From Apiotrichum sp. Y4204 (Eukaryota > Basidiomycota > Tremellomycetes > Trichosporonales > Trichosporonaceae): a stretch of DNA of 64,000 nucleotides. Positions 1 through 12,151 of the stretch are shown here, in pieces. The first letter of the stretch is position 1; every line of letters starts with the position of its first letter. The stretch is from contig JAMYHL010000018.1 of the NCBI GenBank assembly GCA_025531455.1, positions 434,001 through 498,000 on the forward strand. Direction: 5' to 3'. The position numbers were made by a program, and so were the translations under genes. Below the pieces are notes generated by a model that saw only the letters and a program-made list of their open reading frames with translations, did no database searches and was not told the origin of the DNA.

Positions 1-532
1 TGGCAACGCGGCCGCGCAATATTTTTCTCCCATGCTCGCTGCCGTACACCTACTCGCCTCTCTCGGTTGGGATCCGTCGCTGGCGATCGCCTTGGGCATG
101 GTACCTCCATCATGACACACATGACCCTCTTCTTCGCCATCGCCTCGCTCCTCGTACGTTGCGCGCGTACACCACCCTCTATACCGCTACCCTCGCCGCG
201 TTAGCACCCTCTTTCCTTATCTCCTTGCTAGGGATCCCCGAGATCCGAGCACGTTCCACCGATAGAGACACAAACACCTCACCTCCTCACCGGCCAAGTC
301 GACGACCTCATCTCTCCACACTCCAGCACCTCGTCAGGTTTAAATAAGCAGGGTTGCGATCGACATCTCATCCCCACATCCCACATCTTCCCCCCGCATA
401 GATTCCCTCTCACACCATCTACTGTCTCTTACAAGTCAAGACAACACATCGCCACACTCTTTTAACTGGCCATTGATAGACTCGGAATCACTACCTTTAC
501 TGTCTTTTCACAACACTTTACATTCATTCACA
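1..532. promoter_or_regulatory. Upstream region of GPD1
   Basis: No convincing coding region is present. The stretch is C/T-rich on the plus strand, as is usual for fungal promoters and leaders. A TATA-like motif (TTAAATAA, near 341) lies about 190 bp before the GPD1 start codon. The first 120 bases could belong to an upstream neighbour's flank, but nothing recognisable is there. Confidence 0.4.
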
Positions 533-2019
533 ATGTCGCGCGCTTCTACCGCCCCTTCTTCTCCCGTTCTCCACGCCATGTTCGAGGAGGTCACCATTGA
601 GTCCGGTGTCACTACGCCTGGTGAGTAACTTGTCGTGCTGCTATCGAAAGTTTGTTCAGAACTTTCGAAGCTCTTCGGCGCAGCCCGGAGTCCAGTCCAC
701 GTTACCCACACGTGCATTTGCCACTCCGCGGCGCGTACGGCGCCTAGCAGCATCCACGCCACCTATGACGTTGTGTACTGACTTCAGACCGTTCCGGATC
801 TCCCCTCCAGGCTCTTCCCCCATCACCGCTCGCCGACGGCCGCCACCGCATCGCAGTGATCGGCTCCGGCAGCTGGGGAACCGCTCTTGCGAAGATTGCC
901 GCTGAGAACGCCCTCCGCCGCCCAGACGACTTCCACCAGGAGGTCCGCATGTGGGTCCGCGAGAAGATTGTAAGTTTTTGATTTGTGGCACTTGCATCAT
1001 GCATTGCGGCGATCGAGATTAGATCAGTGGATCACAAATCAAGATCGCCTAATCATGGCGCCAATCCACGTGCTTCGCAGCTTTACCATTTGAACCCATC
1101 TAACGCCCCGCAGGTCCACGGCAAGAAGCTCACCGAGGTGATCAACTCTACGCACATGAACGACCGGTATCTTCCCGATGTTCAGCTCCCGAAGAACCTC
1201 GTTGCCACCCCCCGCCTGTGTGACGTCGTCAAGGACGCGACCCTGATCATCTTCGTCACCCCGCATCAGTTCCTTCACGCCGCCATCGCCGAGCTCAAGC
1301 GCGTCCCCGGCACCATCCACCCGGGCGCTCGTGTCGTTTCGGCTATCAAGGGCGTTGACGTCCACGGCGACAAGATCACCACCTTTGCATCTCTCATTGA
1401 GAGCGAGCTCGGCGTGCCCTGCTCTGCTCTCTCGGGCGCCAACGTCGCCCTCGAGGTTGCCGTCGGCCAGTTCTGCGAGACCACCATCGGCTGCCCGAAT
1501 GCCGACGAGGCTGCCCTCTGGCACGCGGTCTTTGATTCGCCCTCGTTCCGCGTCTCGACCGTCGAGGACGTCAACGGTGTCTCCCTCTCGGGTGCGCTCA
1601 AGAACGTCGTCGCTCTCGCCGCCGGTATGATTGACGGTCTCCGTCTCGGTGGCAACACCAAGGCCGCCATCCTCCGTATCGGCCTTGCCGAGATGACCGA
1701 GTTCACCCTCGCGTACTTCCCCGGCGTCAAGCGCCACACCTTCTCCAACGAGTCTGCCGGCTTCGCCGACCTCATTACCAGCGCGTACGGTGGCCGCAAC
1801 TCCAAGGTCGCGTGCGAGTTTGTCAAGTCTGGCAAGACGTTCGAGCACCTCGAGACCCTCATGCTCAAGGGCCAGAAGCTCCAGGGAACCGCCACCGCCG
1901 AGGAGGTGCACAACTTCCTCGAGGCGCGCGGCGCCGTCGACCGCTTCCCTCTTTTCGACAAGGTGTACAAGATTGCGTTCGAGGGCCTGCCTCCCACCGA
2001 GCTCGTCAAGGGTCTCTAA
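533..2019 (+). CDS. GPD1: Glycerol-3-phosphate dehydrogenase (NAD+), GPD1 family
   Basis: Reduces dihydroxyacetone phosphate to glycerol-3-phosphate with NADH. This supplies glycerolipid synthesis and, in yeasts, the glycerol osmolyte, and reoxidises cytosolic NADH. Exons 533-620, 788-969 and 1114-2019 join in frame to 391 aa, the normal family size. The Rossmann motif GSGSWG is at residues 55-60. The substrate-side signatures SALSGAN (about 194-200), ALKNVVALAAG with the probable catalytic Lys253, and GGNTKAAI (269-276) are all present. The first exon encodes a Ser/Pro-rich N-terminal extension. I chose the ATG at 533 because it precedes the only frame that splices into the NAD-binding domain. 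The next gene in the same direction is 1 kb away, so this is an independent transcript. Confidence 0.95.
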
Positions 2020-3041
2020 GACTCCAACGACGGCCGGGTTCGCGAGCTTGGACTATGTGTCATTCCGTGTAGTATATAGTAACCGCATCAACCTCACTCC
2101 ACGCCACATCCACCCTCTCATTTCAACTTCATTTTCCTCTCATCTCATTTCATTCACTTCATAGCACGTCCACTCCCTTCTACCCCTACCCCATACCGTT
2201 GTAGCCATAGTCACATTCTTACATGGCGGCAGTCTGCAGGCACAGGCTGTCGTGGATGAAAATAGAACGAATAGATTGCATTGCAAACTCCCGAGCAGCT
2301 GCATTTTGATTCTTTGAGCAGACGTAGGCGACGCGGCGACGCGTGGTCAGACGATCAGACGCGTGGTTCGACGCGTGGCTCTGCGTGGTTCGGCGCGTGG
2401 ACACGTCAAAGGGCGCGCGATCGGATTGTCATCACGAGCGCATAATGCGCAGGTTATTGCTCATAAGGCAATATTGCAAGTCATTAGTGACATTTCTGCA
2501 CGTGCACAGACACGCAGCACGCAGCACGCAGCACGCAGCACGCAGCACGCAGCACGCAGCACGCAGCACGGTCCACGAGCATTTTCGGTGGACGGAGATG
2601 GCGATGAACCTTCCTCAATTCTCACGCAGCTCACTGCGCACCGCATGCATCTCCGCGTATGCGTTACCCGAGCACCACTTCGGACCCCTTTTCATCCCAT
2701 ATCGGACCTCGGATCGTCAGACCTGCGTAGCTGGTTGCTTCTGCGCCACACTCTGCGGTCAACTCAACACGATGGCACGCCGCTCGGCCGATCCTTTCCG
2801 TGGATGTTCGGGTATACGGGTATACGCGGAACCCCTCATGTACAACGCGTGAGGTACGCACGAGGTTCACGCAATGGTCAGAGCTCCACAGACTATCACG
2901 TGACCTCTCCCGTCTCACAGAACATGGGCTGCAGATTTCTGAAATTGTTTGCGACCTCCACCAGGCGAGACAGCTGACAATCGAGATATCGAGGACCACA
3001 AGTACGTTTCCCATCTAACCCATCTCTTACCCACACCCAAA
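2020..3041. other. Intergenic region between GPD1 and NOP9
   Basis: Contains no supported gene. It carries a GACGCGTGG-like degenerate repeat near 2335-2402 and a clean heptamer tandem array at 2511-2570. The short frames crossing the array are produced by the repeat itself. The last ~100 bases should hold the NOP9 promoter and leader. Confidence 0.6.
2511..2570. repeat. Heptamer tandem array (CACGCAG)n
   Basis: About 8.5 perfect copies of the 7-bp unit CACGCAG in tandem. Because 7 is not a multiple of 3, the array reads as the same residue cycle in every frame, which explains the artificial open frames around it. It is a simple minisatellite with expected length polymorphism. Confidence 0.95.
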
Positions 3042-5657
3042 ATGCCCCGCGAGCACATCCGAAAGCGCGGAAAGCGGAAGCCCAAGGCGGAGGAGTACCA
3101 CGGCGACTTTACGGCGCCGGCGCCCGCCCCCGAGCCGGCACCGGAAGTGGAGGCTCACGATGAAGAGAGCGGGCCCGGCGCGGCCGCGGGGATGCATCCC
3201 TCGCGTCTGGCGTTCCTCAAGACCGGCGTGCGTCCGCCACCGCCGCCCGTGCAGACTGAGGAAGGAGCGGGCGAGGGCGAGGGAGAGGGCGAAGGCGAAG
3301 AGGGATCAGCGAACTGGACGCGCCTCGACCGTACGGACTCCGAGTTCCCGTTCGGCGTGCTCGACCCCGACGTCAAGGCGTATTTCCGTAATGTGGAAGA
3401 GCAGATCAAGGACTGGGAGGGGACCGAGGTCAGCGGTGGCGGGGAGGAGCGGGAAGGTGAGTGATACAGGAGATGGACGGCACCTTGGATCAGCGCCTGT
3501 GTCTCTCATGCTTGTCGCTCTAGGGATATCACTAACCTCAGACCGCCAAATCTTCCTCACCTCCGTGCTCTCCGAGCTCCGTGGACACGAGCTGCAGGTC
3601 GCTACCGACCCTGAGACCTCGGTCGTGTTTGAGCGTCTGCTGCCGTCGCTGAACGACTGGGGACGGCGTGTAGTTGGCGACGCGGTCGGCGACAATTGGC
3701 AGACACTCGTGCGCCACCGCTTCGGAAGCCATGTTGCCCAAACTTGGCTCACCCTCGCGGCCGGCACGCTTGACAGGGAGGTACGTTGAAACTGGGCATG
3801 ACCTTTAATGCACTTCTGGGAGATATTGCTGACCGCAGTTCCGCGGTGTCTACCCGCCTCAGCACGTTGAGCAGGCCGAGAAGGGCGCTGACGAGGGCAC
3901 TTTGCCGACGATGACCGAGCTCGTGATCGCCATTGTCAACCAAATCCTCCCGACACTCCCATCTCTCCTTGTCTCCCCGCACGCCTCCCCGGTCATCCGC
4001 CTCCTTCTGCTCATCCTCACCCCAAACCGCGCACTTCCGTCGCTCGACTCGGCGCAGGGCGGCTCGGACCTCGTCCGCTCCAAGCGCTCAGGCAAGTTCC
4101 GCAAGGGCCAGAACGTGCAGGGCAAGTCAATTCTCGGCGAGGACGACAAGGCGCCAACCAAGCGCGCCGTGCCGTCCGAGGTCGTTGCGCTGCGCGAGGT
4201 GATCCGCAAGGAGGCTTGCGAGAAGCTTACTGCTGTCGAGTGGCAGGGCATGGGCGTCGACAAAGTCGGAAGTGCGGCCGTGCAGCTCCTGCTTGAGGTT
4301 GAGGTTGAGGACGGCGAGGCTGAGAAGGACGGAAGCCTGTTGGATACCATCACAGAGGGGCTTGTCACACAGCTCAGTACGTTTCCAGTTGTGTTCCTGC
4401 TGACACCAGACTCGGGCTCGGAGGAGAAACCCAAACCGCAACCCTACCTCTCGGGCATCCTCGTCTCTCCAACAGGTACGCGTCTTCTCGAGGCACTCCT
4501 GAAACTGTCCCCGCCGCGGGTATTCGAGGCGCTGTGGAAGACGTACTTTGTCGGCAAGATCGGCAAGTGGGCGGGACACCCGTACGCCAACTTTGTCGTC
4601 GCTGCGGGCATCTCGCGGCTGGACGGCAAGCAGGTGCGGAGCGCGATCAAGGAGATCAAGGCGGTCAGCGGCGGAAAGGGTCTGGTGAAGATGGCGCGGA
4701 CGTCCGTCCTGCAGGCGATGGCGGACCATGCGGCGGGGCAGAGCGGCAAGACGCAGAGCGCAGTGATGGACCTCGTGACATCCGCGCTGGATCTCGGCGA
4801 GAATACCACCGCCTTTGTTCCCGCCCTGATGGCGCTCAAGACGTTCCCGTTCTACGAGGCGCTGCGCACCGGCGCCGACCTCCCGGACGATGAGGAGATG
4901 CCCCCCGCCGCGGTCGACAACACCGCCGAGGCACAGGCGCAGGCGGCCGCACGCCGCAGCGCGTGGGAAAACCGCCGCACCGCCCAGCCGAGGGGCAAGC
5001 TCGACCCCAACATGCAGGGATGCCTGCTCCTCCAGGCCCTGGTCGCCCTACCCGAGGCCAACACTGTCGTCCTCGAGAGGTGAGCAACGAGAATAAATCT
5101 TTGTGGCATCCATACTGACCTGCAGCCTCCTCGCCCAGCCGAAGGAGACACTGCTGGCGTACGCGAGCTCACCGATCGCCTCTCACCTCCTCGACAAGGT
5201 GCTCACGTCCCCCGCCGTGCCAGCAAAGTACCGGCGCAAGCTCCTCCTCGCCTTTGTGGGGGAGTACCACACGCTCGCGTCCGACCGTCTCGGCTCTCGC
5301 GTGGCCGACACTTTGTGGGCCGCCGCGGACGGATTCATGAAGGAGAAGATTGCGCGCAGCCTCATCCCGCACGCGACCGCTCTGGGAAATAACATGTACG
5401 GGCGTTTCGTGGTGCGCAAGATGGACCTGCACCTCCTCCAGCGGCGGCCGGACGAGTGGCGCGCGGCCCTCATTGGTGTGAAGCACCACTTTGCGCACCA
5501 GACCGAGGGCCAGGGGACATCAGCTGCTCCCGCTCCCACGGCGGAGGAAGACGAGGCGGCGCGTAAGGAGCGGAAGAGGCTGCGCAAAGAGAAGAAACGC
5601 GAGCGCGATGCCATCGACGACGTGTTTGCCGAGGCGAAGAAGAGCAAACTTGCGTAA
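3042..5657 (+). CDS. NOP9: Nucleolar Pumilio-repeat protein NOP9
   Basis: NOP9 is a nucleolar RNA-binding protein with Pumilio-like repeats, needed for 18S rRNA processing and nuclear export of the small subunit precursor. Exons 3042-3456, 3542-3780, 3839-5079 and 5126-5657 join in frame to 808 aa. The N-terminus is basic and begins MPREHIRKRGKRKPK, typical of NOP9. An acidic, Pro-rich stretch follows (a GEGEGEG run near residues 85-90). Pumilio-type helical repeats such as HRFGSHVAQTWL fill the middle. The C-terminus is a Lys/Arg-rich tail (about residues 775-808). A 33-nt in-frame segment at 4377-4409 has complete splice signals and may be a further tiny intron, which would give 797 aa. NOP9 is sequence-divergent, but the start, repeats and tail together make the assignment strong. 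Confidence 0.9.
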
Positions 5658-6088
5658 GGGGAGCATTTAGTACAGTATTCTTTTATAGAGGCATGTCATA
5701 CCCATTGGATACATACATGTGGACTACGAGCGCTCGTATCACTATCTCGTCTGAAGTCCTCCAGTGCAAACCCCGAGCCTCGTCACTTCCCTTAGCAACC
5801 CCGATGCAGTCAGGAGAAATGGTGTATGCATGGTACAACAATCTAGCGTCTACGCTCTATGCCCGCCAGTATCTGGACGGGGGCGGTACACTGGTGCGAC
5901 GCCGCCGCGCGCAGGGATATGCTTATCGCGTGGTGTGGGGGCGCGTGACGGCCGAGCCATCGTACGCTGGCCCATTGGGTGGTATTGCGGTCGGGAGGTG
6001 TAGCTCCCCATCAATCTCAACTATATCCGGGCTCTCTCTCTCTCTGCTCCGTACCACTCCCATTCGCCTTTCCTTCCTCTCTTCGTCC
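5658..6088. other. Convergent 3' region between NOP9 and TIM22
   Basis: 431 bp between two stop codons of convergent genes, so it should hold both 3' UTRs. I see no further gene, and the short open frames here lack any recognisable protein. Confidence 0.6.
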
Positions 6089-6867
6089 TTACTCGTCATC
6101 GGCGGGCGGCTTGCGCATGTACCAGTCGATAGCGCCCGAGAAACCGGCGAAACCCATACCACCCCAGAAGGCAGCGACGGGGCCGGCGTTCTTCGCGAGG
6201 ATGACGCCAGAGACGAAACCGGCAGACAGGCCGTTCCAGATATCGTTCTTGGCGCGGTACTGTTGTCAGTCTGGATGAACATGAAACGCCGAGAGTGGAG
6301 AGTGGAGAAGGGAGACAGGTGCCATAGACGGTAACATGGAGCAGTTGATCCACGGAAGCCCAACTGCTCATGTCGTTGCCGCCTTCCTTCCCCTATCTCC
6401 TTCTCTGCACCCCACGTGATCATACTCACGCCCTCAATGCAGCACTCGACACCCGAGTAGAGCGCACCGACTTTTGCGAAACCCTTTCCGCTCGACCACA
6501 TGTTGCGTCCGAGCTCCTTCATCATAAACATGGCCTGGGCCTTTGTGCCCGTAAGCTTCTGCGATGCGCGCGCCAGCGGGTCCTCGTACGCAAACGTTGC
6601 GGACATCATCGCGACGAATCCACCGAGACCGAAACCTGGATGTCAGTGAAGTTCGAGCACACACTCTTCTCCGTTTGCGACTCGAAACTCACCCATACCA
6701 CCGGCCATGAGGACCTTGGTGGGGCAGTAGAACATAAAGTCGCCACCGATCTTCTGCCACTTGAGCATCTGCTTCATCTGCTCCTTCTCCTCGTCCGTGA
6801 AGCTGGCGAGCTGCGGCTCCGTGCCGGGGAGGTAGATGGGTGCAAGGCCCGGGGGTTGGGTGGCCAT
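6089..6867 (-). CDS. TIM22: Mitochondrial inner-membrane translocase subunit TIM22
   Basis: Channel-forming core of the TIM22 complex, which inserts multi-spanning carrier proteins into the mitochondrial inner membrane. Minus-strand exons 6867-6693, 6635-6430 and 6259-6089 join in frame to 183 aa. The N-terminal soluble part ([15 protein letters not shown]...) is followed by the Tim17/22/23 family region. A Gly-rich first membrane segment ([14 protein letters not shown]) spans the exon 1/2 junction. The central [20 protein letters not shown] block precedes [10 protein letters not shown], and two small-residue-rich segments follow ([27 protein letters not shown]). The short tail ends KPPADDE. 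The R-x-K-x-D-x-x-N signature is diagnostic for the family. The gene is divergent from the acyltransferase gene to its right. Confidence 0.93.
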
Positions 6868-8542
6868 CGTGGAGGTTCGGGGTGTGGGGTCGGAGTGTGG
6901 AAGGGGTAAGAGGGGGGGACAGGGACTGTCGAGGAGGGCAGTGGGTATGGGTGGCGCAGAGTGTTGTTGATGAGAGATAAATGATAACACCAAATAACCA
7001 GCACTCGCACCACAAAAGTGACAGACACTCCCACTGCTGCCCATTCAGGTCTCAGTCACTTTTTTTTTCCGACTTTCTCTGACAGTGGCGGCCCCGCACT
7101 GGGGCGGAGATCGGCTATTCTCGGTCCTCAAAAATGTTACAGGTTATGTAACACGTAGACCGACCTTCAGTTCACGTGACTTAGGGCTACCGACTTGACC
7201 ACTTCCTTGCCCCCCAAGAGCGTGTATGTCTAGTAGTTCGTTGTTGCAACACCTTATCAATTGTATTAAACCACTGCCTTTCAGAATTTAGACGAGATTA
7301 CATTCCACGTTAGAAGACCTTGACCAGCTTGACATCCTTTGCGTTGGGGCACACCGTCCGCCAGTCGGGGGGCGTTAGTGCGAGTGACCACCACCAGATG
7401 GCATTCCGTCTGTCTGTGGCTTCAAGCTGTCCCCCCACAAACCAACCTTTGTGCACTGTATGGGCCATGCTGGCAGATGATTCGCATGATTCGCATGCAT
7501 GTGCATTCCACATCGCCACCTGTGCAGTGGAATACCAAGACGGAGATCAAGGATCAAGGAATGATGATGCAACAGGATACAAAACCCCCAGCCCACAGTA
7601 GCATTCTCAGGACCTTCCCACTCGTCGTTGGAACTCATCTCAACCATCAGTCGTATTACTTGTCAGACGATAGTACGATAGTTATCACCAAGCACGTTGC
7701 GAACCAAAATACAAGCTTTCGGCTACGGTTACCACACCACTGCCCGGCCGGTCTCGAGTCCCATTCGCTGGCCACAGGCTCTGGCAACTGGTCTGGTGCG
7801 GGGAGGTTGCGAGGTTACGTTAACACGCAGATCTTTCGCCGCCCCTTGCTCCGTCCATCTGCGGGTGCACACAATAGCCTACCCGCGAGGCGTCAGAATC
7901 CGTCGCGGTAGTCTGAATTGGGTTGCTTTTGTTGCGTGGAGAGAGACTTTGGGATATCGGCACCACGGGTATAACCTGCTCTCTTTTTGCAGACGTGCCT
8001 AGCTTGGCTCGCCAAACGACCCGCCCTGCCGCTCTGGATTGCCGGTAAATCACAGCCAGGCCGAGCAACAATACCCTGCGCCGGAACCCGCAAACTGCAG
8101 AGCTTGCAGAGAAAAGCAGCAGCCGCCGGGCCAATCGGTACAGTCATTCCGACCACGCCGGCGAAAAGAACGCCTCCTCTGTCATTTACCAGCACCAGGT
8201 TGTGATCGTCGGTCTCGTTGTCACTTTGGCCCCCAGGTTTCAATCAGGTGGGGAAAGTTCCATATTTCTCACAAGCACCAGATTCCCACACATCCATCTC
8301 TCCTCATCTCTCTCTTCCATCCTCATCCTCCCGCCCATTCTATCCCTCGTTCTCCTTGTCCCTCGCCCACTCGACCATCCTCGTTCCCATCCATCACATC
8401 ACCGACACTGTATCGCAGTTCTTGTTCAATACACGACGCTCGCCGTATTCTATCGGCTTGAGCCCATCGTCAGAACCTTCCTCTTACTCTTCGTTCACCG
8501 ACGGCGCCCGCAGCTCTTCTGAGATTTATTGGTCCTCCTCCC
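6868..8542. promoter_or_regulatory. Divergent promoter region, TIM22 / acyltransferase
   Basis: 1.67 kb between two divergent start codons. A T-rich tract lies near 7060 and C/T-rich leader sequence precedes the acyltransferase ATG (8290-8540). Open frames up to about 190 codons are present but show no protein signature. On the minus strand, 7312-7372 ends in a short highly codon-biased run discussed in the findings. Otherwise I see no gene. Confidence 0.5.
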
Positions 8543-11180
8543 ATGACGACCCTGCCCAAGATGGCTGCAGGCTTCGCCTGTGAGTAAGAATTGCTTGTCC
8601 CAGGCTGTGCCCAACAGGCTAGTTGAAGCCAACTTGCGCGGCCCGGCGCTCTCCTGTTGTCGCGGACTGTCGCTCACTCCCCAGTCGATCTGCTCATTCT
8701 CTTCTGGAAGGTCGCGGTTCTGAACATCTTCTTCCGCGAGATTCGGTGAGTGCACGACGCCCCATGTGGTCACCCCGTTGCTGATCGCGTCATCACAGCC
8801 CGCGCGGCGCCTGGAACATCCCTAAGAAAGGCCCCGTCCTCTTCATCTGTGCCCCTCATGCGAATCAATTCCTCGACCCCCTCCTCCTCTTCACTGAGGT
8901 GAGGAAGGAGGCAGGCCGCCGTACCTCGATTCTTACGGCCGCAAAGGTGAGTGCGAACGGCTCACGTCCAGTCGTATCTCTCTAACCGCCCCCAGTCTAT
9001 GGACCGCAAGTTTATTGGCTTCATTGCACGTCTCTTCAACTCCAGTGAGTCTCGGCAAATTGCTTGCCCTGTGGCATGACTGACTCTGGACGTCCGCTAA
9101 CACCCAGTTCCCGTATCGCGCGCTGCCGACTACGCCAAGACTGGCGCTGGCCGTGTCGTTCTTTCTGATGACGACCCGCTCGTTGTTCGCGGCATTGATT
9201 CCAAGTTCACGACACAGTTCAAGCCTCGCGGCCAGATTGTGCTTCCAAAGTCAGCTGGATACGCCTCGGCTGTCGTTGCCGAGGTTGTCAGCGACACGGA
9301 GCTCAAGCTCAAGTCCCAGTTCACTGTTCCCTCCAAGGACGGCAACAGCAATGTCAAGGCTACGGGACGTGTCCGCGCCGAGATGCTCTCAGAGCACGGT
9401 CTCCAGTACAAGGCTCTTCCCCACGTCGACCAGGACGAAACGTACGGTGCCGTCTTCGAGGCGCTCAACAACGGCGGCGCAATCGGCATCTTCCCGGAGG
9501 GCGGTTCGCACGACCGCACCGACTTCCTCCCTCTCAAGGCCGGATTCTCGATAATGGCGCTCGGCGCTATGGCTGCCAACCCGGACCTCGACGTCAAGCT
9601 CGTCCCCGTCGGTCTTTCTTACTTCCACGCCCACAAGTTCCGCTCTCGTGCCGTTGTCGAGTTTGGTGCTCCGATTTCTGTCAGCCCCGACCTCGTGCAA
9701 ATGTACAAGGAGGGTGGCCCCAAGAAGCGCGAGGCGTGTGGCAAGCTTCTGGAAGCCGTCCACGAGGCGCTCCGCGCGGTTACTCTTCGTGCCCCGGACT
9801 GGGAGACCCTCCAGGTGAGCTACTTTTTACATACGCTAGCTGACATGCCAGGTTGTTCAGGCCGCTCGCCGTCTTTACCGTACCCCCGGTCAGCACCTCA
9901 CGATCGGCCAGACCGTTCAGCTCAGCAAGTACTTTATGGAGGGCTATCTCAAGTACAAGGACGAGCCCCGCGTCATCGACCTCCGTCAGCGTGTCCTCAA
10001 GTACAACCGTGAACTGCGTGACATGGGCATCGCCGACCACCAGGTGGAGCGCGCGTCGAACCGCAGCATCCACTCTCTCGTTCTCATACTCTACCGCATA
10101 GGTCTTCTGCTGTGGTGGGGCATGCTCTCGCTTCCGGGCACCATCCTCCACGCGCCGGTTTTCATTCTTGCCAAGATTATCTCCCACCAGAAGGCCAAGG
10201 AGGCTCTCGCCGCGTCGACTGTCAAGGTTCAGGGCCGCGATGTGCTTGCCACCTGGAAGGTCCTTGTCTCGCTGGCCGTGACTCCTCTCCTGTACCTCAT
10301 CTACTCTCTTACTACCACGATTATTGCCTACCACTACGACCTCGCTCCCAAGTGGCGCCATTGGATGCCAGTTGTGGTGTTCTGCGCGCTTCCCGGCCTT
10401 GGCTACGCCGCCCTCAAGTTTGGTGAGGCTGGTGTTGATGTCTTCAAGTGAGTCCCCCCTCTCACGACACCATCTAACCTCAGGTCGCTGCGTCCCCTGT
10501 TCCTCTCGCTTGTCCCCGGAAACCAGCGTGAGATCGAGAAGCTCCGCGATCAGCGCGAGCAGATTGCGAACGAGATCAGCGAGCTTGTGGCCGAGTTTGG
10601 CCCCAAGATGTACGAGAACTTCTACGACTCGCGCTTGATGCCCCAGGCAACGAGCCCGCGCACGTCGACGCAGACTCCCGACTCTTCCGTCTTCTCCCAC
10701 CCAGTCGCCTGGTTGGACAACCGCATCTTTGGTGAGTGGAAGAATGCAGTGTGGTGTATTCGCGGACATCAGAACTGACTCTCAGGCTGGAGCCGCCGGG
10801 GATCTGCTGCGCAGGCGTGGAAGGCGGACGACAAGTTCCGCTCGCCCCGTTCTGAGCCGTCGACCGCTCCGGGCAGCCCTTACGAGTCGGACGAGGAGAT
10901 GGAGGTGGACGTCGACTACGACGATGTCCTCGCTGTTGTCGACACGCGTCGCGGTGGACACGCAACTCCTCGCAAGCGCGCCGGCCGTTCGTACAACGAC
11001 CTCACCAACCTCCGTGGACAGACCCAGACGAGCCCCGAGGTTGTGCTCAAGAACCCGTTTGAGGAGAAGGGCCCCGAGGCTGACACTGATGCGCCGGATG
11101 AGGGTCTCCACCACCGCAAGCCGTACGGTGCGAACGGCAACGGCCCCGTCGGCGCCCTAGGCCTGGACAAGGGCGAGTAA
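8543..11180 (+). CDS. SCT1: Glycerol-3-phosphate / DHAP O-acyltransferase (SCT1/GPT2 type)
   Basis: Catalyses sn-1 acylation of glycerol-3-phosphate (or DHAP), the first committed step of glycerolipid synthesis, in the ER membrane. Eight exons (8543-8579, 8685-8745, 8799-8946, 8996-9044, 9108-9814, 9852-10447, 10484-10731, 10786-11180) join in frame to 746 aa, the usual size. The PlsC-type acyltransferase core shows the catalytic PHANQFLDP block (residues 52-60) and the FPEGGS block (227-232). The long insertion between these blocks is normal for the fungal enzymes. After the catalytic domain come membrane-spanning stretches encoded near 10075-10160 and 10255-10430. The C-terminal tail is acidic and Ser/Pro-rich (SEPSTAPGSPYESDEE), where yeast homologues are regulated by phosphorylation. 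SCT1 and GPT2 are yeast paralogues, so the symbol covers both. Confidence 0.92.
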
Positions 11181-12151
11181 TAGAGTAGTGGTCGGCTGGC
11201 TCGGCGAATGCGGGAAATTTTCAAGAACCAGTTCCGTCAATGGCATTGCATTGCTTAGTTTGTTTCTGTCGTTCCGATTATGCAGCACTAGAACATTTGG
11301 TTGAAGAGCGAATGAGGTATCGGATCACCCTGCCGAGAGAGGTGATCTTGTACCCGGTACAGAGGGAAGGCCAGCCGATGAGACTGACGACGCCGTCGAG
11401 CGCCGATCCCAACGTGGATCATGAGTCCCCGGGTGTCGCCGATTAACTGATCAGCTGGCTGTGCCTCTGTCGGTCCTGTCGCAGCTGCGGATCTCCCCCG
11501 GGCCAACTGCGGCTCTCGAAGAAGCGCGTTTCGAAACAGATGAACACGCGTGGACACGCTGTGTAGTGCCGTGCATGCTGTGCTGCGGATGTCAAAGATA
11601 GCGTCCGTGCCTGGCACTAGCGTTTGTGCTTACAGTTGAGCGTACCAACATCACCGGAAACAGCGATGCAGTTCATGGGATGAGATCAGAACGACGTGCA
11701 CAGCACGCGTTTCAAACTGTAAATGATGTCATTGCGGTGGAGTGATTTATCCGCAGTAAACTACAGGAAAAACCACCCACCGCTCCGTCGTTTGTCTCGG
11801 CACCACAGTAGTAGTGATGATGCCAAGAGAATCATCCTAATCTCATGATATCGCTCGGCACCGTCGGCACAGGCCCTCTCGGCGGTGTGTCGGAGCATCC
11901 ACTCCGTGACATGTGCACAGCATGGTGGCTGTAAAAGTCTCCGTGGTCGGATGTATACTGTGGTGCTCCGAGTTCGATGATGATATAAGAATGGAAGGTT
12001 GCAGAACGGCTCAGACAACCAAGTCACCAACACCCGACAACTCGGACAACTCTACACAAATCTACACAAATCTACACGAGCTCCTATTCCAATCGAGCCT
12101 CACCCAGAACATCACCAACCACAACTTCACACCTTCACCAACACATCCATC
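11181..12151. promoter_or_regulatory. Intergenic region and promoter of the glycine-rich protein gene
   Basis: No supported gene. The final 170 bases look like a core promoter and leader: a TATA-type sequence (TATAAG, 11984-11989) is followed by a C/A-rich leader with a duplicated ACAAATCTACA motif (about 12055-12076), then the ATG at 12152. Confidence 0.5.

Noticed and set aside
1039..1911. 290-codon minus-strand ORF over GPD1
   Set aside because: Antisense shadow of GPD1 exon 3 caused by codon bias.
9780..10769. 329-codon minus-strand ORF
   Set aside because: Antisense shadow of acyltransferase exons 6-7, crossing their introns without any sign of function.
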